Assembly (NCBI GenBank): GCA_947445495.1
Contig: CANFEI010000119.1
Span: forward strand, 1 to 5,102
DNA from: Alcaligenaceae bacterium
Lineage (GTDB): Bacteria; Pseudomonadota; Gammaproteobacteria; Burkholderiales; Burkholderiaceae
Length of the DNA stretch: 5,102 nucleotides
Direction of reading: 5' to 3'
The notes under the pieces: model-generated
The model's input: only the letters and a program-made list of their open reading frames with translations
Database searches by the model: none
What the model was told of the DNA's origin: nothing
Made by a program: the position numbers and the translations under genes
In this document: positions 1 through 5,101 of the stretch, piece by piece
How the letters are laid out: each line of letters begins with the position of its first letter
Position numbering within the stretch: position 1 is the first letter of the stretch

Positions 1-578
1 ATCAGCATCAGCACCCCCATCAACACATAGGTCTGCCCCCAGCCAAGCCATTGATCAGCCAGTATTAAGGCCAAGCCACCCGACACGAGCATCGCCAGTC
101 GATACCCCAACACAGATAGCGCGGCACCCGCGCCACGCTCCTCTTTTTGCAGAACATCGCTACGGTATGCATCGAACGCAATGTCTTGCGTCGCAGAACA
201 AAAGGCAACTGCCACCGCAAGCAAAGCGAGCGGCAACAAGCTCTGGCCAGGGGACATTAACCCCATCGCCATCATCCCCAATGCAAGCAGTATCTGCATA
301 ACGAGCATCCAGCCACGCCTGCGCCCTAAAAACGGGGGCGCATAACGATCAATCACTGGGGCCCACAAAAATTTGAGGGTGTAAGCCGTGCCGACTAGGG
401 TCAGAAAACCAATTTCTTGTAACGAGACCTGCTCGACCGTCGCCCACGCTTGCAACGTGCCTCCCGTCAACGCAAGTGGCAAGCCGCTGGCAAAACCCAG
501 AGCCAGCAAGGGCGCAACGCGTCGACCCGTGTAAAGCTGTGAGGCTGGGATGCCGTGTTCGCGAGGCGCTTCGCTCAT
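1..578 (-). CDS. ampG: AmpG-family muropeptide permease, N-terminal 192 codons (partial)
   Basis: Inner-membrane major facilitator superfamily transporter. AmpG imports anhydro-muropeptides released from peptidoglycan into the cytoplasm for wall recycling, and indirectly supplies inducers of ampC-type beta-lactamases where those exist. Translating the minus strand from ATG 578-576 gives 192 uninterrupted codons that run off the left edge, so the C-terminal half is missing. A short cytoplasmic N-terminus is followed by hydrophobic segments near residues 21-45, 56-76, 90-108, 113-130 and 157-174. The cytoplasmic loop carries an MFS motif-A-like D77-R78 and G85-R86-R87-R88. The diagnostic AmpG signature ATQDIAFDAYRSDVL lies at residues 129-143. 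The start codon overlaps the metW stop as ATGA, with no recognisable Shine-Dalgarno upstream (the preceding bases are CTGCTGCTCAGTC), so translation probably depends on coupling to metW. Identification as AmpG-like is confident; substrate range cannot be read from this half. Confidence 0.9.
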   Translation of the reverse strand, partial: MSEAPREHGIPASQLYTGRRVAPLLALGFASGLPLALTGGTLQAWATVEQVSLQEIGFLTLVGTAYTLKFLWAPVIDRYAPPFLGRRRGWMLVMQILLALGMMAMGLMSPGQSLLPLALLAVAVAFCSATQDIAFDAYRSDVLQKEERGAGAALSVLGYRLAMLVSGGLALILADQWLGWGQTYVLMGVLML

Positions 579-1186
579 GACTGAGCAGCAGTAAAGCGAT
601 AAGCCGCCAGCGTGCTTCGCCATCCAGCGAACGACTTTACTTCGTGCTCGTCGTTAAAGGTTGCGCGCTCAAGAATCGTAAAGTCGAACTTCGTTGCAAG
701 TCGTTCGAAGTCTTTAAGGGTACACAGATGTATGTTTGGTGTGTCATACCAGTCATAAGGCATTTGTCCCGTCACAGGCATCCGTCCTCGCAAAATCGAC
801 CAGCCATGCGGCCAATAGCCGAAATTAGGAAAGGAGACGACTGCCTCACGCGCGACGCGCACCATTTCACGCAAAATATGCTCAGTACGATGCATAGACT
901 GCAAGGTCTGCGACAAGACCACCGTATCAAATTGCTGATCGTCGAACATGGCCAAACCGTCTTCGAGGTTTTGCTGAATCACATGCACGCCACGCTGCAC
1001 GCATGACAACACGCGCGCATCACTGATCTCAACGCCGACCCCACGAATACCTTTGGTTTGTTTGAGGTGTCCGAGCAGTGCGCCATCGCCACACCCAAGA
1101 TCGAGCACGCTACTGTCGGGCCGAACCCATTGAGCGATTCGCACCAAATCTGCGCGCAGACTCATCTGAGAAAATTGCGGACTCAT
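575..1186 (-). CDS. metW: MetW, methionine-biosynthesis methyltransferase-fold protein
   Basis: Class I SAM-dependent methyltransferase-fold protein of the MetW family, 203 aa, close to the usual length. It carries motif I DLGCGDG at residues 29-35, the acidic strand-2 end GVEI at 51-54 (E53), a motif II region around N73-D76, and [11 protein letters not shown] at 86-96. The family-specific tail follows: VSFPNFGYW at 117-125, [18 protein letters not shown] at 134-151 and IHLCT at 152-156. MetW is encoded beside MetX in many proteobacteria and genetics in Pseudomonas putida places both in methionine synthesis from homoserine. It is thought to assist or regulate MetX; a methyl acceptor is not established. 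The ATG (1186-1184) overlaps the metX TGA as ATGA and is preceded by GAGGTG with 5 nt spacing, within the end of metX. A later Met8 start lacks such a site, so Met1 is preferred. Confidence 0.95.
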   Translation of the reverse strand: MSPQFSQMSLRADLVRIAQWVRPDSSVLDLGCGDGALLGHLKQTKGIRGVGVEISDARVLSCVQRGVHVIQQNLEDGLAMFDDQQFDTVVLSQTLQSMHRTEHILREMVRVAREAVVSFPNFGYWPHGWSILRGRMPVTGQMPYDWYDTPNIHLCTLKDFERLATKFDFTILERATFNDEHEVKSFAGWRSTLAAYRFTAAQS

Positions 1187-2400
1187 GACTGCACCTCACG
1201 ATCAAGCTGCGTTAATCCCACTGCAATCCTCAAAAAATAGGCGCGCATCACGCCATGGTAACGCGTATCATCGAGCAAGAAGGCATCGTGACCATGTGGC
1301 GCATCGATTTCAGCGTAAGTCGCTGGCTGTCCATTTTGTAAAAGGGCGCGAACAATTTCACGTGAGCGTGCTGGAGCAAACCGCCAGTCAGTCGTAAAGG
1401 ATACGAGTAAAAAATCTGCGGTGGCAGGTTGGAGTGCGCGAGCAAGGTCTCCCTCGGTCTCACGTGCGGGATCAAAATAATCCAGGGCTCGCGTAATCAA
1501 CAAATAGGTATTTGCATCAAAGTACTTTGAAAATTTCTCACCCTGATAACGCAGATAAGACTCCACCTCGAACTCGACACCATACCCATAGTGATAGGCA
1601 CCTCCTGCAGCCGGTGCACGCTGTGTACGGCCAAACTTTTCAGCCATGTCGTCATCGGACAGGTAGGTAATGTGTCCGACCATGCGGGCGACGGACAAGC
1701 CGCTGCGAGGCACAACGCCATGGGCGTAATAATCGCCACCATGAAACTCTGGATCAGTGATGATAGCGCGACGGGCAACCTCATTAAAAGCAATATTTTG
1801 CGCAGAGAGTCGAGGCGTACTGGCGACAACAACGCAATGGGCCACGCGTTCAGGTAGCGTCATCGCCCAACTTAGGGCCTGCATTCCGCCTAACGAGCCG
1901 CCCATCACGGCGGCAAACGTCTTCACGCCCAGACGGTCCGCGACACGCGCTTGCGCTTGTACCCAGTCCTCAACTGTAAGTACGGGGAATGCTGCGCCCC
2001 AAGGTTTGCCCGTCTCTGGCCGAATCGATGCAGGTCCCGTTGAGCCAAAACAAGAGCCTGGATTATTGATGCCTATGACAAAAAATATATTGGTGTCGAC
2101 TGGTTTGCCAGGCCCGACCATGTTGTCCCACCAGCCGATGTCATCCGGATTGTCCGCCGCAACTCCTGCCACATGGTGTGACGCATTCAAGGCATGACAA
2201 ATCAACACGGCGTTGCTCGCCTGCGCATTGAGCGTGCCGTAAGTCTCGATCGCTAAATCGTAGGCCTCAAGCGTTTGGCCACTGACCAAGGGCAGTGGCT
2301 CGTCAAAATGCATGTACTGCGTGTGGACCACCCCAACAGAGCCGTGTGCGACGGCTGTCAGTGCATGGGGAGGGTCCTGAGCGCTGGGCGTAGTTTTCAT
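1183..2400 (-). CDS. metX: Homoserine O-acyltransferase MetX (acetyl or succinyl donor)
   Basis: Alpha/beta-hydrolase-fold acyltransferase that acylates L-homoserine in the cytoplasm, the committed step of methionine synthesis before sulfur incorporation. The 405 aa product is slightly longer than the typical 370-390, with the extra length at the N-terminus. The nucleophile elbow MGGSLGG at residues 166-172 gives Ser169; Asp338 in SFTTDW and His371 in PHGHDAFLL complete the triad, with the 33-residue Asp-His spacing usual for the family. Arg239 and Asp372 match substrate-binding positions. Family motifs CHALNASHH (68-76) and [14 protein letters not shown] (112-125) are intact. MetX proteins linked to MetW in proteobacteria include true homoserine O-succinyltransferases, and Arg340, two residues after the catalytic Asp, lies in the region that separates donors; succinyl-CoA use is plausible but inferred. 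The start has AAGAAGG six nt upstream, and this Shine-Dalgarno is the end of the riboswitch at 2404-2461. It is first in the metX-metW-ampG operon. Confidence 0.96.
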   Translation of the reverse strand: MKTTPSAQDPPHALTAVAHGSVGVVHTQYMHFDEPLPLVSGQTLEAYDLAIETYGTLNAQASNAVLICHALNASHHVAGVAADNPDDIGWWDNMVGPGKPVDTNIFFVIGINNPGSCFGSTGPASIRPETGKPWGAAFPVLTVEDWVQAQARVADRLGVKTFAAVMGGSLGGMQALSWAMTLPERVAHCVVVASTPRLSAQNIAFNEVARRAIITDPEFHGGDYYAHGVVPRSGLSVARMVGHITYLSDDDMAEKFGRTQRAPAAGGAYHYGYGVEFEVESYLRYQGEKFSKYFDANTYLLITRALDYFDPARETEGDLARALQPATADFLLVSFTTDWRFAPARSREIVRALLQNGQPATYAEIDAPHGHDAFLLDDTRYHGVMRAYFLRIAVGLTQLDREVQS

Positions 2401-2403
2401 ACG

Positions 2404-2461
2404 GACCTTCTTTAGCGGGATTTATGAGGCGCCCGCAAGCGGATCAAGCAAATCGGCGCCA
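2404..2461 (-). promoter_or_regulatory. Candidate SAM-II riboswitch in the metX leader
   Basis: Read on the minus strand, the order is P1 5' strand GGCGCC (2460-2455), loop GATTTG (2454-2449), CTTGATCC (2448-2441), GCTTGC (2440-2435), P1 3' strand GGCGCC (2433-2428), then TCATAAAT (2427-2420), CCCGCTAAAG (2419-2410) and AAGG (2409-2406), with metX ATG at 2400. This matches the SAM-II consensus as I remember it: short P1, U-rich L1 after GA, CUUGC before the P1 3' strand, AUAAA in L3, GCUAAA, and a terminal purine run that is the Shine-Dalgarno. Pseudoknot pairing is available between GCG (2436-2434) and CGC (2417-2415), and between CC (2442-2441) and the SD GG (2407-2406). In known SAM-II RNAs, SAM stabilises the pseudoknot and hides the ribosome site. 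A covariance-model search was not possible here. Confidence 0.82.
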
Positions 2462-2472
2462 ACTAAGTACAA

Positions 2473-2502
2473 AGTTTAACATTGTCAGACACTTACTTAC
2501 AA
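2473..2502 (-). promoter_or_regulatory. Tentative sigma-70 promoter of the metX-metW-ampG operon
   Basis: On the minus strand, TTGTAA (2502-2497, four of six consensus bases) and TAAACT (2478-2473, four of six) are separated by 18 bp. Transcription would begin near 2466-2463, only a few bases before the first stem of the candidate riboswitch at 2460, which is the arrangement expected for a leader made almost entirely of a SAM-II aptamer. Neither hexamer is strong, so the call rests mainly on position. Confidence 0.4.
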
Positions 2503-2582
2503 AAGAAGTGCGCATCACAGGGGTTTTGCGAATTTCCAAATACAGCCAGCCAAGGCAAACTAGCCAATTATGTCGACTGTGT

Positions 2583-2588
2583 AGGGAG
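2583..2588 (+). promoter_or_regulatory. Ribosome binding site deciding the HTH gene start
   Basis: AGGGAG lies 10 nt before ATG 2599. It is the only purine-rich element near any candidate start of this frame, which favours the 89-residue single-domain form over the TTG start at 2482. Confidence 0.5.
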
Positions 2589-2598
2589 CCCTCGCTAT

Positions 2599-2868
2599 AT
2601 GACCACGCCACGACTCACCGGGCGAGAAGTGCAATGCCTAGAGTGGGTATCCAAAGGCAAGACGAGTTGGGAAACCGGCCTGATCCTTGGACTGACCGAA
2701 CGCACAGTAAATTTTCATCTTCGCAACGCGTGCGCCAAACTAAAAGTCTATGGACGACAGGCAGGTGTTGCTCAAGCATTGCGCTTGGGTTTACTCAATT
2801 GCGCGCCACACCCTGCCGTTGCCCCGCAATCGACTCTGCCAACTAACGAAGCACCAACGATCGCATGA
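2599..2868 (+). CDS. Stand-alone LuxR/GerE-type helix-turn-helix regulator (89 aa)
   Basis: Almost the whole protein is one LuxR C-terminal DNA-binding domain, residues 5-68. It begins with LTGREVQCLEWVSKGKTS (L6, E10, G20, K21-T22). The scaffold helix WETGLILG (24-31) and recognition helix TERTVNFHLRNACAKL (33-48) follow, and it closes with VAQALRLGLL (57-66). The ERTVNFHL pattern resembles quorum-sensing LuxR proteins more than NarL-type response regulators. There is no receiver, autoinducer-binding, PAS or ATPase domain. The tail after residue 67 is Pro/Ala/Thr rich and probably disordered. The start is ATG 2599, with AGGGAG at 2583-2588 (10 nt spacing); an in-frame TTG at 2482 would give 128 aa but has no ribosome site and a non-domain-like N-terminus. 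It lies divergent to metX, making the met operon one candidate target, and its last 26 bp overlap the lipoprotein gene. Ligand, targets and biological role are unknown. Confidence 0.82.
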   Translation: MTTPRLTGREVQCLEWVSKGKTSWETGLILGLTERTVNFHLRNACAKLKVYGRQAGVAQALRLGLLNCAPHPAVAPQSTLPTNEAPTIA

Positions 2869-3349
2869 ACTCTGAGGCGTTCTCAAGCGAAAGCGATTGT
2901 GTCGGGCCTGAAACCACAACCTGGATCAGCATCCCACGATGCACGAGCACTCTACCCAGCAACCGGGAAGGTCGACCGTTTACTTCCGTCTCAAGGTTGA
3001 AAACCTTACCCGATACAGCATGCGGCGGAACACTTTGGCCGACCCGCCGATAAAGCGCCTGAACAAACGCGTCGACGAGCATCTGTGCCTTGGCCGAGTC
3101 TACGGCTTCATCCAGAGCAGCGTATCCAACAGAGAACACTGCATCGCCCACTGCAGCAGAGGTTAGCGAGAACGCTAGGTTCAGCCCTTGCACCTCGATC
3201 TTGCGCTGCTCGGTTTGAGTGCGGGCAGGAAACATCACCACGGCACGATCGTCGGCGACAGACAGTTCGCGCCAGTTGTACTCAGGCGTGCAACCAGACA
3301 GCCACACCAGGGGTACCCACAATAGCCAGAGGGATATGAATTTGCGCAT
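2843..3349 (-). CDS. Putative outer-membrane lipoprotein of unknown function
   Basis: The 168 aa product starts with a lipoprotein signal peptide: basic M-R-K, a Leu/Trp-rich hydrophobic core (residues 5-17), and lipobox L17-S-G-C20. Signal peptidase II would cleave before Cys20. Thr at the +2 position predicts sorting to the outer membrane. The mature 149 residues look beta-rich, with TPEYNWREL directly after the lipidated Cys, FSLTSAAVGDAVFSVGYAAL around residues 60-79, a probable amphipathic helix at 86-102, and a final SEFMRSLVLR. I recall Burkholderiales hypothetical lipoproteins with a similar C-(S/T)-P-x-Y-(N/D)-W-R-E start followed by VxxPA and AxxVxxxxFxVG, but I cannot attach a function. 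The start ATG has only a weak GAG next to it. The gene is convergent with the HTH gene (26 bp overlap) and divergent from gshA. Confidence 0.87.
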   Translation of the reverse strand: MRKFISLWLLWVPLVWLSGCTPEYNWRELSVADDRAVVMFPARTQTEQRKIEVQGLNLAFSLTSAAVGDAVFSVGYAALDEAVDSAKAQMLVDAFVQALYRRVGQSVPPHAVSGKVFNLETEVNGRPSRLLGRVLVHRGMLIQVVVSGPTQSLSLENASEFMRSLVLR

Positions 3350-3375
3350 CTCGTTGGTCCATCTACAAAAATATC

Positions 3376-3390
3376 TTTGAAATCTTCAAA
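3376..3390. repeat. Perfect 6-bp inverted repeat with 3-bp spacer, possible operator
   Basis: TTTGAA (3376-3381) and TTCAAA (3385-3390) are exact reverse complements around ATC. The size and location in a divergent promoter region fit a dimeric regulator site, but AT-rich DNA produces such dyads by chance. No specific regulator family can be assigned. Confidence 0.35.
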
Positions 3391-3435
3391 ATTGACTTTG
3401 ATTTTAGTGCTCAACGCGCACAAGGGCTGGTAGCT

Positions 3436-3441
3436 TAAAAT
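3436..3441 (+). promoter_or_regulatory. Possible -10 element of the gshA promoter
   Basis: TAAAAT matches five of six TATAAT positions. It overlaps the upstream in-frame ATG (3440). If real, transcription starts near 3448, excluding that ATG and leaving about 25 nt of leader before GTG 3473. A weak -35 (TCAACG at 3411-3416, 19 bp spacer) is the main objection. Confidence 0.33.
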
Positions 3442-3460
3442 GGACTGTCTCACAAAGTTT

Positions 3461-3466
3461 AAAGGT
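3461..3466 (+). promoter_or_regulatory. Ribosome binding site favouring the GTG 3473 start of gshA
   Basis: AAAGGT lies 6 nt before GTG 3473 and 12 nt before ATG 3479, while ATG 3440 has no well-placed site (AAGGG is 14 nt away). Spacing therefore supports the GTG, or failing that the ATG at 3479. Confidence 0.5.
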
Positions 3467-3472
3467 CTTCTT

Positions 3473-5044
3473 GTGTCTATGCTGTCTACCCGCCTCGAAC
3501 GACTGCTTGCGCGTCCCGCCGTTCTGCGCCAGTCCCTACGCGGAATCGAAAAAGAAGGCCTGCGCGTTGATCAAGCCGGACTGCTTTCTATGAAAGCACA
3601 CCCGCTTGCGCTGGGCTCTGCCCTAACCCATCCCCGCGTGACGACTGACTACTCCGAAGCGCTGCTTGAGCTCATTACGGGCACCCATACGACGGTCGAT
3701 GCGCTCATCGCCGAGATCGACCAGATCCATCGCGTCGTGGCCACAACGATGCCCAGCGAGCTGATGTGGAATCACTCTATGCCAGCGCACTTGCCTGCAG
3801 ATGCCGATATCCCAATCGCTTGGTATGGCACCTCAAATACCGGCATGATTAAGCACGTGTACCGACGTGGACTAGCTGCGCGTTACGGCAAGACGATGCA
3901 ATGCATCGCGGGTCTGCACTACAACTTTTCCTTCGATGAAGGCATCTGGGATCTGCTCGATCTTAAACAAGAGAGCGCACAAGATCGCCGCTCTGCCGGA
4001 TATATCGCGTTAATCCGCAACTTCACGCGTTACAACTGGTTACTCATGTATTTGTTTGGCTCCTCGCCAGCCGTATCGACAGACTTTCTACGTGGAAGTG
4101 TCGGCAACCTTGAGTCACTCACTTCCAACACGATGTATCTGCCTTATGCCACCAGCCTACGCATGAGTGACCTCGGTTACCAAAACAAGGCGCAGTCAGG
4201 TCTGAAGCTCTGCTATAACGATCTCAATATGTTTCTGCAGCGCCTGTACGACGCCGTCACGACACCGTGGCCTTCATACCAAGAAATCGGCACCCACCGT
4301 AATGGCGAATGGATTCAACTGAACAACAATGTGTTGCAAATTGAGAACGAATTCTACTCAAGTATTCGTCCTAAACGCACAACAGGTCCTTGCGAACGCC
4401 CCATCACTGCGCTCGCCGAACGTGGCGTGCAATACATCGAGGTGCGCTGTCTGGACATTGATCCAAACGAATCCATTGGCATCTCTGCGCAAACTGCGCG
4501 CTTTGTCGACGCATTCTTACTGTTTTGTGCGCTAGAAGAAAGCCCCGAGTTCACCGACAGCGGTTGGTGTCCGGAAAGCGCTGCAAACTTTGCACAAGTC
4601 GTTAAAGAAGGCCGACAGCCAGGACTGCTGCTCAAGCAAAATGGACTTGAGATCCCGTTAGCCGACTGGGCGAACAACCTCCTTAATCAAATAGCACGCT
4701 GTGCGCAGACTTTTGGTCACACTCTTGGCGACGATAGGTACGTTTCAGCTGTAGACGCACAGCGCGCCAAAGTCCGTGACCCCCAACAGACACCTTCTGC
4801 CCAGTTTCTCGAACAACTTAAACGCTCGGGTGGATCGTTCCATGATCACGCACTGAACATGAGCAAGGTCCACGCCGAAGAGTTGCGCAAAAGGGGATTG
4901 GCCGCAACCGAGTTCGCGGCAGCCCAAGCGCAAGCCACACAATCGTTGCTGGACCAGCAAGCGATCGAGACCTCCGATGAGGAGAGTTTTGACGAATATG
5001 TGGCCCGCTTTCAGTCAGCACTCAAGGCGCCACACGCCAGTTAA
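3473..5044 (+). CDS. gshA: Glutamate-cysteine ligase, proteobacterial type 1
   Basis: Cytoplasmic enzyme for the first and rate-limiting step of glutathione synthesis, joining the gamma-carboxyl of glutamate to cysteine with ATP. It aligns throughout with E. coli GshA (518 aa). Numbered from the earliest ATG at 3440, key blocks are: IEKEGLRV (36-43; E37 and E39 match E. coli E27 and E29), ALTHPRVTTDYSEALLELIT (61-80; E77 matches metal ligand E67), YGTSNTG (129-135), GLHYNFSF (158-165; H160 matches H150), YLPYATSLRMSDLGY (233-247), LQIENEFYSSIRPKR (299-313) and YIEVRCLDIDP (332-342). No catalytic residue seems lost. The start is uncertain: ATG 3440 gives 534 aa, GTG 3473 523 aa and ATG 3479 521 aa. 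GTG 3473 is chosen because AAAGGT precedes it and because it places the first catalytic Glu at about residue 26, as in E. coli. The C-terminal 60 residues are an Ala/Gln/Glu-rich, probably helical tail. It is transcribed alone, divergent from the lipoprotein gene. Confidence 0.95.
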   Translation: MSMLSTRLERLLARPAVLRQSLRGIEKEGLRVDQAGLLSMKAHPLALGSALTHPRVTTDYSEALLELITGTHTTVDALIAEIDQIHRVVATTMPSELMWNHSMPAHLPADADIPIAWYGTSNTGMIKHVYRRGLAARYGKTMQCIAGLHYNFSFDEGIWDLLDLKQESAQDRRSAGYIALIRNFTRYNWLLMYLFGSSPAVSTDFLRGSVGNLESLTSNTMYLPYATSLRMSDLGYQNKAQSGLKLCYNDLNMFLQRLYDAVTTPWPSYQEIGTHRNGEWIQLNNNVLQIENEFYSSIRPKRTTGPCERPITALAERGVQYIEVRCLDIDPNESIGISAQTARFVDAFLLFCALEESPEFTDSGWCPESAANFAQVVKEGRQPGLLLKQNGLEIPLADWANNLLNQIARCAQTFGHTLGDDRYVSAVDAQRAKVRDPQQTPSAQFLEQLKRSGGSFHDHALNMSKVHAEELRKRGLAATEFAAAQAQATQSLLDQQAIETSDEESFDEYVARFQSALKAPHAS

Positions 5045-5056
5045 AAGTCCGCGGGG

Positions 5057-5101
5057 GCACAAAGGAACGCTTGGTGCTTGCCGATGCAAAAGGCCTTTGC
5101 A
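5057..5101 (+). terminator. Inverted repeats downstream of gshA, possible terminator
   Basis: Twelve bases after the gshA stop, GCACAAAG (5057-5064) can pair with CTTGGTGC (5070-5077) across a 5-nt loop, with one A/G mismatch. A second inverted repeat, TGCAAA (5085-5090) and TTTGCA (5096-5101), flanks AGGCC. No T-run follows the first hairpin, and the second reaches the window edge, so a T-tract cannot be checked. An alternative is the leader of a next gene: AAAGGA at 5061-5066 precedes a GTG at 5074 whose frame stays open to the end. Confidence 0.28.

Larger units (their letters stand above)
2403..2598. other. Divergent intergenic region between metX and the LuxR-type HTH gene
   Basis: This 196 to 198 bp gap holds the metX riboswitch and probable promoter in its left third. 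The rest, about 2503-2598, would contain the plus-strand promoter and leader of the HTH gene. No convincing -35/-10 pair, tRNA or repeat was recognised there. The plus frame is open from 2467, but the conceptual residues encoded before the ATG at 2599 resemble no known autoinducer-binding domain, so the stretch is treated as non-coding. Confidence 0.5.
3350..3472. promoter_or_regulatory. AT-rich divergent promoter region, lipoprotein gene and gshA
   Basis: This region separates two outward-facing genes and must carry both promoters. It is markedly AT-rich at about 3363-3407. It contains a perfect dyad TTTGAA-ATC-TTCAAA (3376-3390), and CTTTGA occurs twice (3375-3380 and 3396-3401), 21 bp apart. 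TAAAAT at 3436-3441 is a good -10 for gshA, but its -35 is poor. No confident promoter for the lipoprotein gene was found. Confidence 0.45.

Noticed and set aside
1757..2197. 146-codon plus-strand frame opposite metX
   Set aside because: It is antisense to conserved metX sequence, with no ribosome site or recognisable protein features.
2428..2460. GGCGCC inverted repeat as a simple operator or terminator
   Set aside because: The 21-nt loop, absence of a T-run and conserved flanking segments fit the P1 stem of a SAM-II pseudoknot far better.
2482..2598. N-terminal extension of the HTH protein from TTG 2482
   Set aside because: No ribosome site precedes the TTG, the extra 39 residues resemble no LuxR sensory domain, and the TTG falls within the predicted metX promoter.
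2401..2598. MetJ-type met boxes or SAM-I/SAH riboswitch
   Set aside because: No tandem AGACGTCT-like repeats and no multi-stem junction pattern were found; the leader is too short for SAM-I.
2424..2846. 140-codon plus-strand open frame overlapping the riboswitch and HTH gene
   Set aside because: Its translation is basic and Arg/Ser/Gln rich with no domain, and it is a shifted frame over the much better supported HTH gene and the metX leader.
2599..2868. HTH gene as a degraded fragment of a full-length LuxR regulator
   Set aside because: The DNA-binding domain is intact, it has its own start and ribosome site, and no remnant of a sensor domain is seen in any upstream frame.
4354..4677. 107-codon minus-strand frame inside gshA
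   Set aside because: It is the reverse-strand shadow of a conserved gshA segment, with no independent support.
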